The notes: a model not told the origin generated them from the letters alone. Numbered from the stretch's first letter, positions 52,892-62,222 are shown. The stretch: DNA of 64,000 bases from Bacteroidia bacterium (GCA_018000995.1 JAGNIU010000012.1:35333-99332), one strand, 5' to 3'. Made by a program: numbers and translations.

Positions 52892-53773
52892 TTAATACTT
52901 ACTTCCACTCACCCCAATATTCTCAACAGGATGCCACGTAGTTTTAATTTCTTGTAGATCTAAAATTAAATATGGGTTTTGAGAATCGTCTTTGGTCCAG
53001 TCTTTGTCCCAATAAAAAACACGCTTTACATTTAAGGATGCGTTTTCTCCAATGAGTTTTATTTCGTCTTTATTGTTTCTGCAATAAATTAAAGCGTTCA
53101 CATCCATGTGTGATGAAAAATGAGAATGTAATTCTTCGCTTGTTCCAGTTAAGATATTTACAACACCACCAGATAAATCTGATGTCGCCATTACCTCTCC
53201 TAATGTTACAGCACATAATGGCATTTTTTCAGAAGCTAAAACAACGCAAGTATTTCCTCCTGCAATTACAGGTGCAATGACAGAACATAATCCCAATAAA
53301 GAAGATTTTTCAGGCGCAATAATTGCTACAACACCTGTTGGCTCAGGAACAGAAAAATTAAAATGAGAAGATGAAACCGGATTTACACTTGAGAACAAAG
53401 CAGAATATTTATCACACCATCCTGCATAATGCACCCAGCGGTCAATAGATAATGTTACTTCTTGCTCCGCTTGTTTTTTGGTTAAGCCTTGTTGAACTAA
53501 TTCATTTATGAATTGGTCTTTGCGGCCTTCCATCATTTCAGCAATGCGGTATAAAATTTGAGAACGATTAAAATGTGTTTTTGAACTCCATCCTGAAAAA
53601 GCACCACGTGCTGCCACTTCTGCATTACGAAAATCTTTTCGTGAGGATAAACAAATATTAGCTATCAATTCCTTTTTTGCGCCACGTAATTCGTAATAGC
53701 GACCACTTTCCGTTCTAGGAAATTGTCCGCCGATATATAATTTGTAAGTCTTTAAAATCTCTAATTCTGCCAT
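52892..53773 (-). CDS. half-length aldehyde dehydrogenase family protein lacking the catalytic domain
   Basis: A 293-residue protein that aligns only with the NAD-binding half of aldehyde dehydrogenases: YKLYIGGQFPRTESG at the start, then VPEPTGVVAIIAPEKSSLL and GGNTCVVLASEKMP. The catalytic cysteine and the conserved glutamate of the family lie beyond where this frame stops, so it cannot be an ordinary dehydrogenase. It ends in LQEIKTTWHP followed by a short tail, not in a ragged truncation. Short ALDH-like proteins with a similar C-terminus sit beside full-length partners in other bacteria; here no partner is near. It is bordered by dispersed repeats on both sides. Confidence 0.8.
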   Translation of the reverse strand: MAELEILKTYKLYIGGQFPRTESGRYYELRGAKKELIANICLSSRKDFRNAEVAARGAFSGWSSKTHFNRSQILYRIAEMMEGRKDQFINELVQQGLTKKQAEQEVTLSIDRWVHYAGWCDKYSALFSSVNPVSSSHFNFSVPEPTGVVAIIAPEKSSLLGLCSVIAPVIAGGNTCVVLASEKMPLCAVTLGEVMATSDLSGGVVNILTGTSEELHSHFSSHMDVNALIYCRNNKDEIKLIGENASLNVKRVFYWDKDWTKDDSQNPYLILDLQEIKTTWHPVENIGVSGSKY

Positions 53774-53794
53774 GGATTAAAAGTACAAAATTTT

Positions 53795-53865
53795 TGTCAT
53801 TTCGAGCGTAGTCGAGAAGTGATAAAATATTACTCCAAAAGGTCTCGACTCCGCTCAACTTGACA
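53795..53865. repeat. dispersed inverted repeat (TGTCATTTCGAGCG...TTGACA type)
   Basis: Left arm 53795-53817 and right arm 53843-53865 agree at about 19 of 23 positions when inverted (both read TGTCA...GAGCG.AGTCGAGA). It fills the gap between the alpha/beta hydrolase stop and the ALDH start. From memory, TCATTTCGAGC-GTCGAGA elements are abundant in intergenic DNA of Bacteroidota. Confidence 0.75.
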
Positions 53866-53867
53866 GC

Positions 53868-54665
53868 CTACTTAAAACAAGTTCTCAAGAATTTACGAAG
53901 TTCTTTATTAGAAACTTTTGGTGATTCTAAAAACCCCATGTGTCCATCGTGTTCTAAGTGCAAAATATGCTTATTTTGAATTTTCTCAGCTTGTTCAAAT
54001 AACTGAGCGGCGGGTAAAACATTATCGTGTTCTCCTATTACCATCATAATGGGATATTCTACCAATCCCAAAATAATGCGGCGGTCGATGCGGTCTTTCA
54101 TTCCCTCTAAGGAAGCGATGATTCCTCTTTTATTCATTTTACCGGCAATACGGGTCGCGAATGCTAATTCTTTTTTTAAATATTTTATATTCTTTGTGGC
54201 GAATAAATTACGAATGACTTCACTCGTATAAATTTTATGGTTGGCTTTCACCACTTTAATTGAACGGATGCGGTCGCGTTTTTTATCTTCGCTATCGGCG
54301 TAAGAAGAAGAATGGTACAAACATATTCCTGAAATATTATCCGGAAATAAATCTGCAAAAGCTAAAGCTGTGTAACCGCCCATACTGTGACCAATTAAAA
54401 CGTATCGCTTCACTCTGCATTTATCTAAAACTGCTTTGACGCACTTCGCCATTAGTTCCATCGTGTGAACGTATCCGAAATTATCGGTGCCGCCGTGTCC
54501 CGGTAAATCAATTGCTATAACGCGGTAAGATTTTGAAAGATTGGTGATAGTTTGTTCCCAGATTTCGTGTGAGCCTAAAAAGCCATGCAACAAAACTACT
54601 ACGCGACCTTTCCCTGAATCTGAAAAAGTAACTTTTCCTTTTTTAAATGTGGTGGTTTTTAGCAT
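53868..54665 (-). CDS. alpha/beta hydrolase
   Basis: A 265-residue alpha/beta-fold hydrolase. The oxyanion HGFLGSHEIW, nucleophile elbow GHSMGGYTAL (Ser about 98), and the late acid/His positions in VIGEHDNVLP and LEHDGHMGFLESP make up a complete triad. The closest general class is the MenH/BioH-like esterases, but substrate is unknown. Dispersed repeats border it at both ends. It is followed on the same strand by the half-length ALDH. Confidence 0.9.
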   Translation of the reverse strand: MLKTTTFKKGKVTFSDSGKGRVVVLLHGFLGSHEIWEQTITNLSKSYRVIAIDLPGHGGTDNFGYVHTMELMAKCVKAVLDKCRVKRYVLIGHSMGGYTALAFADLFPDNISGICLYHSSSYADSEDKKRDRIRSIKVVKANHKIYTSEVIRNLFATKNIKYLKKELAFATRIAGKMNKRGIIASLEGMKDRIDRRIILGLVEYPIMMVIGEHDNVLPAAQLFEQAEKIQNKHILHLEHDGHMGFLESPKVSNKELRKFLRTCFK

Positions 54666-54675
54666 GTCACATTAG

Positions 54676-54700
54676 GTTTCTCGCAAAGGCGCTAAGACGC
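54676..54700. repeat. fragment of a dispersed repeat (CGCAAAGGCGCTAAGACGCAA type)
   Basis: CTCGCAAAGGCGCTAAGACG lies between the alpha/beta hydrolase and lptB. From memory, it matches the CGCAAAGACGCTAAG intergenic family found in many genomes. It is a short, single copy with no gene content. Confidence 0.5.
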
Positions 54701-54706
54701 AATAGT

Positions 54707-55432
54707 TTATTTTCTTAATTCAAAATTTTGTCCGAGATAAACTTTACGCACTTGTTCATCATTGGCTAAATCTTCAGCTGTACCTGATTTAATAACACTT
54801 CCAGAATAAAGTAAATACGCTCTGTCGGTGATGTTTAGTGTTTCATGCACATTATGGTCGGTAATTAAAATACCAATGTTTTTACTTTTTAAAGTGCGGA
54901 TAACGCTTTGAATATCTTCAACCGCAATTGGATCTACACCCGCAAAAGGTTCATCCAATAAAATAAATTTTGGGTCGGTAGCCAGAGCACGTGCAATTTC
55001 TGTTCTTCTTCTTTCGCCTCCTGATAATTGATCGCCTAAATTTGTTCGTACGTGTTGTAATCCGAATTCATCTAACAAAGTTTCAACTTTTTTTTCTTGC
55101 TCGCCTTTTGTAAGTTTAGTCATTTCTAAAACAGCGCGTAAATTATCTTCAATGCTTAGCTTTCTAAATACAGATGCTTCTTGTGGTAAATAGCCAATTC
55201 CTAATTGCGCACGACGATACATTGGTTCTTTGGTAATATCTAAGTCATCCAAAAATATTTTTCCAGAATTAGGTTTTACCATTCCCACAATCATATAAAA
55301 CGAGGTTGTTTTACCTGCGCCGTTTGGTCCGAGTAAACCTACAATTTCACCTTGCTTCACCTCAACGGAAACATTATTTGCAACGGTGCGGTTTTTATAT
55401 TTCTTAACTAAATTCTCCGAACGTAATATCAT
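54707..55432 (-). CDS. lptB: lipopolysaccharide transport ATPase LptB
   Basis: A 241-residue ABC ATPase that powers LPS extraction from the inner membrane. Walker A GPNGAGKTT is at about 35-43, the signature LSGGERRRTEIARAL is typical of LptB, Walker B is FILLDEPFAGVDPIA and the switch histidine lies in ITDHNVHE. Sequence and length distinguish it from branched-chain amino acid ATPases. It starts 2 bases downstream of the DUF5686 gene stop, so the two share a transcript. Confidence 0.95.
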   Translation of the reverse strand: MILRSENLVKKYKNRTVANNVSVEVKQGEIVGLLGPNGAGKTTSFYMIVGMVKPNSGKIFLDDLDITKEPMYRRAQLGIGYLPQEASVFRKLSIEDNLRAVLEMTKLTKGEQEKKVETLLDEFGLQHVRTNLGDQLSGGERRRTEIARALATDPKFILLDEPFAGVDPIAVEDIQSVIRTLKSKNIGILITDHNVHETLNITDRAYLLYSGSVIKSGTAEDLANDEQVRKVYLGQNFELRK

Positions 55433-55434
55433 TT

Positions 55435-57906
55435 TTATAAAGCAAATTGAAAACTAAATTTAATTCCGAAATTTTCTATTGGATTAGCTCTCGGATAAGT
55501 TAATCGCCACAAAGCATCCACTCTAAACACTTTAAAAATATTTTCTATTCCTGCAGTTGCCTCAACATACGGCTCTCTTTCTAATGATCTTAATGTGGTT
55601 GGGAAAATTAATGTTTTTCTGTTGTTAGGTTCTACGCTTCCCCAAACAGCTTTTGCACTAATTACCTCGCGCCATTTTAATCTTTTCAATAACGGAATTT
55701 TATTAAACAATAATCCTTCGAAGTGATGGAAAATTCCCGCCGCCACGTATTGATCACTTCCGAATTCATAATAGCGCATCATGTTGTAAGCATAATAATC
55801 ATAAACATAAGTTTCATTACCACCATGTAATTCTAATAATGGATAAGCAACTTGTCCCCAAATTTTTCCGCCTTGTATCATATAATCTGTATAGCCTAAT
55901 AATGGTGTGATGCGGATTCTGTCAAAAATATTAACGGCTAATTTCTGATAATCGTATTCGCCACCAAAAGCATTTTGTAATGATTTAGCATAATTTAACT
56001 GAACAATGGGCCAGGTGGTTCCTAATGATACGCGTTCAAAATCACCACCAACAAATTTTTCTCGGTACGCGAAACGAATATTTAAACGCGCCTCTGTGTT
56101 TCTCAAATTTTCTTTCTCAGCTATTGCACCATCTTTTTTAAAGTAACGGTATTTATCCGCTCCAACTGGTGTGTACAAACTTCCGCTTAATGCAAATTTA
56201 GTAGTGAGTCCCGGAAACCATTCGCGCTCGTACCAAGCTTGTGTATTATCAACCTTAGTTAAATTAGTAAGCGGACTAGTTCTGAAAAACGATGCAAATA
56301 AGTTATCCTGCGAAAAACCATTCGTGCTTTGTCCCAAAATCTCATAATCACTTTTTAATGTAACGCCAACTAATTGCCGGCGAGGTTTTTTAGTGAGGAA
56401 AGATTTGAAGCCTAAACTGTATTTCCATTTTTCATCTAAAACACCATAAGCTACATAGCCGTTTAACTCGTACCATCTGCTAAACTTTGCACTGGTTCTT
56501 CCGCCTAAACGAACACGCATCCCTTCTACTCTATTGTAACTGGCTATATTATAATACGGACCGATTTCAAAATTATTAGTTTTAGCGTACCCTGCTACTA
56601 AAACATAAAAAATATCCACCCATGTTTTATAAACCGGCAATGATTGGATAGTATCAATCATTTTATAAATTTTCAATTCACGCATGGTTAAACTGTCGTG
56701 CCGGTTTTGTTGCCAGAACTCATCTGTCTTTTTTGTGGCGTCATCTAAAACATCAACCTTGTCTCCTAATTGATAAAACTTATCATCTTTTGGTTTATTC
56801 AAAATTATTTTCCTGTAGGAAGTTGTTTTCCTTCCGTAAAAACCAATTGCCTTTTTCTGAGGCGCAAAATCAATTATTAAACGGTCTTTGCTAATCATCC
56901 AGGTGCTGTCTTCATAAACAAATTCCTGCACCACATTAGCGGTGTTAATGAAATTTATATTTGCATCCTTTGGCATAGCCATTTCTAAACGTTTTACGCC
57001 CCAAGTAGTATCGGCAATCCAAATGTTTCCTGTAAACGAAAGTTCTTGCGGACGTTTTGGCTTAAAGCGAATATGATAACACCACTGGTTGCCAATAAAC
57101 GAACTGTCTTCTAAATAATATTTATAATAAAAAAGTCCGTCGTTAGAAATTGGACTTGCAAATTGTTTATTGAAGATGAGGAGGTTATTATCATAAACAT
57201 TAATGTTCTGATACATGTCTCCCATTACAGAAGAAATACTTGTGTTTTCTATGCCGGTAATTTTACTGGCTCTAACAACTTCGCGTTTACGTTTTGGGTT
57301 TTTCTGAAAATAAAAATCAGAAATATTTTCTATCATGAAAAAAGGCAATGAAGGTTTTTCGCCGCTAAATGAACTGTCAACATTATCAAACACAAAGGCA
57401 ATAGGTTTTAATATTTTTTTATCGCGCATGTCTTTTGGAATGCGGGTTAAATCAAATTCTATTTTGTTATACGTTTCGTACTCGTAAGCCTCCAGTTTAT
57501 CGCGATTGTTTTTAGGTTTGTTAGCAATTACATTTCTAATGATTCGGTGTGCGGGATTTTCACCGGCTTTAACCGTAACTTCTTCTAATGCAAGTCCCTC
57601 GTTTTTCATCGGCATATTTATTTCCTGAACTTCCAGATTCGGATTTATTTTACGCACCATACGCTTAAAACCAAAGTACGTGGCCACTAATGAATCCCCA
57701 AGTTTAGAAGTTTTAATAACGAAGTTTCCGTCAAAATCTGTCTGCGCACCAATAGTAGTTCCCTTAATTAATACCGGTACAAACGGAAGTCCCTCTTTGT
57801 TTTCGGCATTAAACACTTTACCCTTAATGGTGTAGGTTTGTGCCTGCAGCTTAATAACTAAGCAGAGTAAAAATATAATTGGTAAGATTGTACGCAGGCC
57901 CCACAT
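55435..57906 (-). CDS. DUF5686 and carboxypeptidase-regulatory-like domain outer-membrane protein
   Basis: An 823-residue protein. I start at the ATG at 57906, which gives a clear signal peptide (MWGLRTILPIIFLLCLVIKL, ending QAQ); longer frames overlap the divergent gene. An N-terminal CarboxypepD_reg domain (about 25-105) is followed by the long DUF5686 region with a predicted C-terminal barrel ending in FSFQFAL. The family is widespread and uncharacterised in Bacteroidota. Linkage to lptB (2-base spacing) fits an outer-membrane role. Confidence 0.88.
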   Translation of the reverse strand: MWGLRTILPIIFLLCLVIKLQAQTYTIKGKVFNAENKEGLPFVPVLIKGTTIGAQTDFDGNFVIKTSKLGDSLVATYFGFKRMVRKINPNLEVQEINMPMKNEGLALEEVTVKAGENPAHRIIRNVIANKPKNNRDKLEAYEYETYNKIEFDLTRIPKDMRDKKILKPIAFVFDNVDSSFSGEKPSLPFFMIENISDFYFQKNPKRKREVVRASKITGIENTSISSVMGDMYQNINVYDNNLLIFNKQFASPISNDGLFYYKYYLEDSSFIGNQWCYHIRFKPKRPQELSFTGNIWIADTTWGVKRLEMAMPKDANINFINTANVVQEFVYEDSTWMISKDRLIIDFAPQKKAIGFYGRKTTSYRKIILNKPKDDKFYQLGDKVDVLDDATKKTDEFWQQNRHDSLTMRELKIYKMIDTIQSLPVYKTWVDIFYVLVAGYAKTNNFEIGPYYNIASYNRVEGMRVRLGGRTSAKFSRWYELNGYVAYGVLDEKWKYSLGFKSFLTKKPRRQLVGVTLKSDYEILGQSTNGFSQDNLFASFFRTSPLTNLTKVDNTQAWYEREWFPGLTTKFALSGSLYTPVGADKYRYFKKDGAIAEKENLRNTEARLNIRFAYREKFVGGDFERVSLGTTWPIVQLNYAKSLQNAFGGEYDYQKLAVNIFDRIRITPLLGYTDYMIQGGKIWGQVAYPLLELHGGNETYVYDYYAYNMMRYYEFGSDQYVAAGIFHHFEGLLFNKIPLLKRLKWREVISAKAVWGSVEPNNRKTLIFPTTLRSLEREPYVEATAGIENIFKVFRVDALWRLTYPRANPIENFGIKFSFQFAL

Positions 57907-57996
57907 AATAATGCTTAAAAGTACAAAATTACCAATGATAGTGCAAGGTGTTTTCCTTTGCAAAAAGAGGGTTATTTACTATCTTTACCACCTTCT

Positions 57997-59520
57997 ATGG
58001 AGAGGTATGATGCAGTAATAATTGGTAGTGGCATGGGCGGACTGTGCACTGCTTATATTATGGCAAAGGAAGGCATGAAAGTTTGTGTGCTCGAAAAAAA
58101 CCGTCAGCTTGGCGGATCCCTTCAAATCTTTAGCAGAGATAAAGCTATTTTTGATACAGGCGTACATTATATTGGCGCTTTATCTCCGGGACAAAACCTT
58201 TACCGTTACTTTAAATATTTTGGCTTAACAGATGCATTAAAGCTGCATAAAATGGGTGAAGACGGCTTTGACATTATTACTTTTGGCGGTGATGAGAATA
58301 AATATCCGCACGCACAGGGTTATGAGAATTTTGTTGAGCAGCTGTGTAAATTTTTTCCTGAAGAAAGAGACAACTTAAATCTTTATATTAAAAAAATACG
58401 AGAGGTTTGTGCCGCTTTTCCTTTATACAATCTGGATAGCAGCGGATCAAAAGACTTTACAAATGCCTGGTATTTGAGTGTAGATACAAAAGCATTTATT
58501 GACTCGATTACTAAGAACAAACGTCTTGCTGAAGTGCTTGGCGGAAGCAACATTTTATACGCCGGCTTAGAAAACGTAACGCCTTTTTATGTTCACGCTT
58601 TAGTAGTGAATTCATATATCGAAAGTTCTTACCGTTGTATTGACGGCAGTTCGCAAATCACCCGTCATCTTTCGAATGAAATTAAAAAAATGGGTGGTGA
58701 GATTTTTAATTACAGCGAGGCCGTTAGATTTCATTTTAAAGGTGATGAAATTGATGAAGTGGAATTGAAAAATGGAGAACGTGTAGCTGGAAAATTATTT
58801 GTTTCAGGTATTGATCTGGCTAAAACAGTTGATATGGTGGAAGGGCCACAATTAAGAGCCGCGTATAAAAACCGTATTAAGAGTTTAGAAAATTCTTGCT
58901 CGTCATTTATTATAAATGCAGTTGTAAAAGAGCGCTCTTTCCTTTACCCAAATCATAATGTTTACCATTACAAAATCCCAAATGTTTGGAATGGTCCTAG
59001 CTACAATCCTGCTATTTGGCCTGAAGGCATAGCTGTTTTCCCCGGAACCTCATCTAAACATCCCGATTTCGCAGATAACTTTACGGCGATGGCCTACATG
59101 AAGTTTGATGAAGTAAAAAAATGGGAACATACTTTTCGTACCATTCCGAATTACGAAGACGGAAGAGGTCAGGATTATGAAGATTTTAAAAACGAGAAAG
59201 CGGAAAAAATATTGAAGGATGTTTACGAAAGACTTCCTGAATTAAAAGGAAATGTCAAATCGTTTACCGCAGCTACGCCGTTAACTTACCGTGATTATAT
59301 TGGAACACGCGACGGAACACTTTATGGTGTTATTAAAGATTATAATGAGCCTCTTAAATCATTCATAACACCACGCACAAAGGTTAAAAATCTTTTTCTT
59401 ACCGGACAAAACATTAATCTTCATGGTGTAATGGGCGTTACAGTAAACGCTGTAGTTACCTGTAGCGAGATTTTCGGGCACCCCTATTTAATTGATAAAG
59501 TAAAAGCGGCGTCTGAATAA
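57997..59520 (+). CDS. phytoene-desaturase/retinol-saturase-like FAD-dependent oxidoreductase
   Basis: A 507-residue flavoprotein. The FAD-binding motif AVIIGSGMGGLCTAYIMAKE is at 6-25, and the C-terminal CrtI-like motif LTGQNINLHGVMGVTVNAVV closes the FAD site. The overall pattern fits the CrtI/retinol-saturase group of polyene or fatty-acid-derived substrates. I start at the ATG at 57997; a longer frame would add unrelated residues and overlap the divergent gene. No carotenoid gene is adjacent, so the substrate is open. Its stop directly abuts the convergent esterase stop. Confidence 0.88.
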   Translation: MERYDAVIIGSGMGGLCTAYIMAKEGMKVCVLEKNRQLGGSLQIFSRDKAIFDTGVHYIGALSPGQNLYRYFKYFGLTDALKLHKMGEDGFDIITFGGDENKYPHAQGYENFVEQLCKFFPEERDNLNLYIKKIREVCAAFPLYNLDSSGSKDFTNAWYLSVDTKAFIDSITKNKRLAEVLGGSNILYAGLENVTPFYVHALVVNSYIESSYRCIDGSSQITRHLSNEIKKMGGEIFNYSEAVRFHFKGDEIDEVELKNGERVAGKLFVSGIDLAKTVDMVEGPQLRAAYKNRIKSLENSCSSFIINAVVKERSFLYPNHNVYHYKIPNVWNGPSYNPAIWPEGIAVFPGTSSKHPDFADNFTAMAYMKFDEVKKWEHTFRTIPNYEDGRGQDYEDFKNEKAEKILKDVYERLPELKGNVKSFTAATPLTYRDYIGTRDGTLYGVIKDYNEPLKSFITPRTKVKNLFLTGQNINLHGVMGVTVNAVVTCSEIFGHPYLIDKVKAASE

Positions 59521-60732
59521 TTACTCTTTAATTTTTACTTGTAATTTGTTGTGATAATAATGGCAGCTGTTTGGTGCCATTTCCTCTAATGAAACAACGC
59601 CTGATGTTTTTCCCCAAACTAATTCTATTGTAGTTCCGGTATTATCACCAACTACTTTACAGTCTGCTGGAAATGTCCAAGTATTAATGTAGGATTTCTT
59701 TTGTCCAACTGTTGGAATTGAGAATTTTACTGTACTTCCCTCCACAACTTCTGTTGGTCCGTTAATAAACCAATCGGGAACTAAGCCAAATTCACACGCT
59801 GCATAAAATGTAGAATAGAAATTTTTATCGGTAGCAAATAAGCCGCCTTTCCCGCCTTCATTATCACAAAAGCCAGGGTTAATTGGAATAGCGTGACCTA
59901 AATCATTTACTTTATAAAACACAACCACTTCTTCGTTTTGTTTAGTGTTGTAAGCTAAACGCGTTACATCACTTGCCCCTAAATAATTTTGTTCCACCAC
60001 ATCCGCAATTGTATCTACACTATGTAAAGCGGTCCACTGCTCAACTGTTTCTTGTGCGTTGCGGATATTTACTACCGGATCTTTTGTGCCGTGAAAAATA
60101 ATTACTTTAGGATACTTTCCTTTAAAGGCGGGATTTTCTCTCCAAACTAAATCTTGCCATTCGTCGGGTGTTTTGTTTACGCCCCACACCATGCTTCCTG
60201 ATGAAGTAAAAATATTGCTTCCCGGTTTGTATGGTCCGCCAGCAAAAATAGCCGCTGCTTTAAATAGGCCCGGTTGTGTTGCAATCATAACGGTGCTCAT
60301 GGCTCCTCCTGCCGACATTCCAGTCACAAAAACATTCTTAGCGTCAACTTTAAATTTCTTCAGCATATAATCCACCATTTGCTTTATGCTTTCGCACTCG
60401 CCATTGCCGCGTTCAATTTCGTTTTTCTTAAACCAGTTAAAGCAATGTTGCGGATTGTTTGGAAAATGTTGTTGTGGATACATCACATAAAAACCATATT
60501 CATCAGCCAATTTATTCCAACCCGTTAGTTCAGCTGCTGCAGTTGCGCCTTGTCCGCACCCGTGTAACACCACCACCATTGGCGCATTTTCTTTTACGGT
60601 TTTAGGAACGTAATAAAATAAACTTAAGTTGCCGGGATTGGTTCCGAAGTCCATTACCTCTTCGGAAAGAGCTTGTGAATTTACACGTAGTGCTGTGGCA
60701 AAAAGAAAAAAAGAAAAAAGAAATTTCCTCAT
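59521..60732 (-). CDS. secreted PHB-depolymerase/feruloyl-esterase-like alpha/beta hydrolase
   Basis: A 403-residue secreted esterase with a signal peptide (about 1-19). The oxyanion motif LHGCGQGA, nucleophile GMSAGGAMS (Ser140), acid in FHGTKDPVV and the histidine in VNDLGHAIP complete the triad, the arrangement of short-chain polyhydroxyalkanoate depolymerase-type esterases. A C-terminal beta domain from about 335 resembles a PKD-type or carbohydrate-binding module. The start codon lies 3 bases after the U-tract of the trigger factor terminator, so the upstream gene's hairpin forms its leader. Confidence 0.88.
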   Translation of the reverse strand: MRKFLFSFFLFATALRVNSQALSEEVMDFGTNPGNLSLFYYVPKTVKENAPMVVVLHGCGQGATAAAELTGWNKLADEYGFYVMYPQQHFPNNPQHCFNWFKKNEIERGNGECESIKQMVDYMLKKFKVDAKNVFVTGMSAGGAMSTVMIATQPGLFKAAAIFAGGPYKPGSNIFTSSGSMVWGVNKTPDEWQDLVWRENPAFKGKYPKVIIFHGTKDPVVNIRNAQETVEQWTALHSVDTIADVVEQNYLGASDVTRLAYNTKQNEEVVVFYKVNDLGHAIPINPGFCDNEGGKGGLFATDKNFYSTFYAACEFGLVPDWFINGPTEVVEGSTVKFSIPTVGQKKSYINTWTFPADCKVVGDNTGTTIELVWGKTSGVVSLEEMAPNSCHYYHNKLQVKIKE

Positions 60733-60762
60733 AACAAAAAACCCTGCTCGTAGCAGGGTTTT
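60733..60762 (-). terminator. Rho-independent terminator after trigger factor
   Basis: A perfect 11-bp stem (AAAACCCTGCT at 60738-60748 with AGCAGGGTTTT at 60752-60762, loop of 3) is followed on the minus strand by TTTTTTGTT and then the esterase ATG at 60732. Confidence 0.9.
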
Positions 60763-60766
60763 AATT

Positions 60767-62107
60767 TTAATTACTTATTCCGAAAAACTCGTTGTAGGAA
60801 ACTTCCTTACTTTCGAGCTTACAGTTTGTTTTAATTAAGTCTAACACCTTTTTAGCATAAAGGTTTTCAAAAATCTTTTGCGCTTCTTTTTCTTTCGTCA
60901 ACAAATCCTTCGCAATTTTTTCTACTTCTTCGTCTTGTGGTGTTTGTCCGTAACGCGCGTATTCGCTTCTGATAAAAATTTTCGCTTCTTCAGTTGCTTC
61001 TTCAGCGTTAACTACAATATTATTTTCCTTAATGATTTTGTTTTCGATTAAGCGCCATTTCATCGCTTCAGAATAATCAGGATATTCTTTTTCTAATTGT
61101 TCTTTTGTTAATGGTTTTTCGTTTACGGCCATTAACCAACGCTTTAAAAATTCGTCAGGTAATTGAAGATTTAATTTACTTATTAATGTTTTTTCAATCT
61201 CCTTACGCAAATCGCGGTCGCTATCTTGATTAAACATTAAACCGAGCTCTTCATTTATTTTGTTTCTGAATTCTTGTTCGGTTGTAATTTTTCCTTCGCC
61301 GTAAATTTTATCAAATAATTCCTGGTTGATATCTGCGTCATCTAAGCGCGCAATATTTTTTACAGTTAATTGGATGTTAGCGGCGAAATTTTCTGCTACT
61401 TCTTTATCAATACCAAGTGATACTGATTTATCTAAAGCTGTTTCATAAAGTTCGTTTACGTTTATAACTAACTTATCCTCCTTCTTTAATCCAACTAATT
61501 TTGCTTTTAAAGCTTCGTTCTTTAAACGATCGATACCAACGCTGGTAGATTTAAATACGCCGCCCGGTAAAATTGTACCTGTAGCATCTAATTCAACAAT
61601 ATCAACAAACAATACATCTTTATCACCTGCAACTTCAGGATTAACGGGCTTGCCGTAATTACGACGTACGTCTTTAATATATTTCTCAACTAATTCGTTA
61701 TCTACTTTTACTTTTTTATAATTGAACGAATGGCTGTTATCGATTTTTAATTCGAATTGTGGAGCTAAACCAATTTGGTACGTAAACGAAAATTCCTTTT
61801 GGTTAGCCCAATCAACAGGTTGTTCTTCTTTTGGTAATGGATTACCAAGAATTTCGATGTTATTATCGTTAATATAATTGTGAAGTGTGTCGTTCAACAA
61901 TTTGTTTAACTCTTCAACTAAAATGGAAGTACCATATTGTTTTTTTATTAAGCCCGATGGAACTTTTCCTGGTCTGAATCCAGGTAAAGCAGCATTGCGC
62001 TGAACTTTTTTAATCGCGTCGTTAACTTTTTCTTCGTAGTCGCTTGGACCAAGGTTGATAACAACCTCAGCATTTAGCTTGTCGATTTCTTTCTTTGAGA
62101 TATTCAT
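60767..62107 (-). CDS. tig: trigger factor peptidyl-prolyl isomerase chaperone
   Basis: A 446-residue trigger factor that binds at the ribosomal exit tunnel. The ribosome-binding signature is LPGFRPGKVPSGLIKKQYG (about 40-60), with the central PPIase-like region and the C-terminal chaperone domain present; the length is normal. I start at the ATG at 62107 (MNISKKEIDKL), as in relatives; an ATG two codons upstream is also possible. A terminator follows the stop closely. Confidence 0.95.
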   Translation of the reverse strand: MNISKKEIDKLNAEVVINLGPSDYEEKVNDAIKKVQRNAALPGFRPGKVPSGLIKKQYGTSILVEELNKLLNDTLHNYINDNNIEILGNPLPKEEQPVDWANQKEFSFTYQIGLAPQFELKIDNSHSFNYKKVKVDNELVEKYIKDVRRNYGKPVNPEVAGDKDVLFVDIVELDATGTILPGGVFKSTSVGIDRLKNEALKAKLVGLKKEDKLVINVNELYETALDKSVSLGIDKEVAENFAANIQLTVKNIARLDDADINQELFDKIYGEGKITTEQEFRNKINEELGLMFNQDSDRDLRKEIEKTLISKLNLQLPDEFLKRWLMAVNEKPLTKEQLEKEYPDYSEAMKWRLIENKIIKENNIVVNAEEATEEAKIFIRSEYARYGQTPQDEEVEKIAKDLLTKEKEAQKIFENLYAKKVLDLIKTNCKLESKEVSYNEFFGISN

Positions 62108-62222
62108 TGCCATCTTCTTTTTATTAATCAGGGGTGCAAAAATAAGGAATTTTTAATAGTAAATAGCCTGAAAAACAGGGTTTTTACCTATTAAACACTA
62201 ATAAAATCTAAAAAATCAAGGT

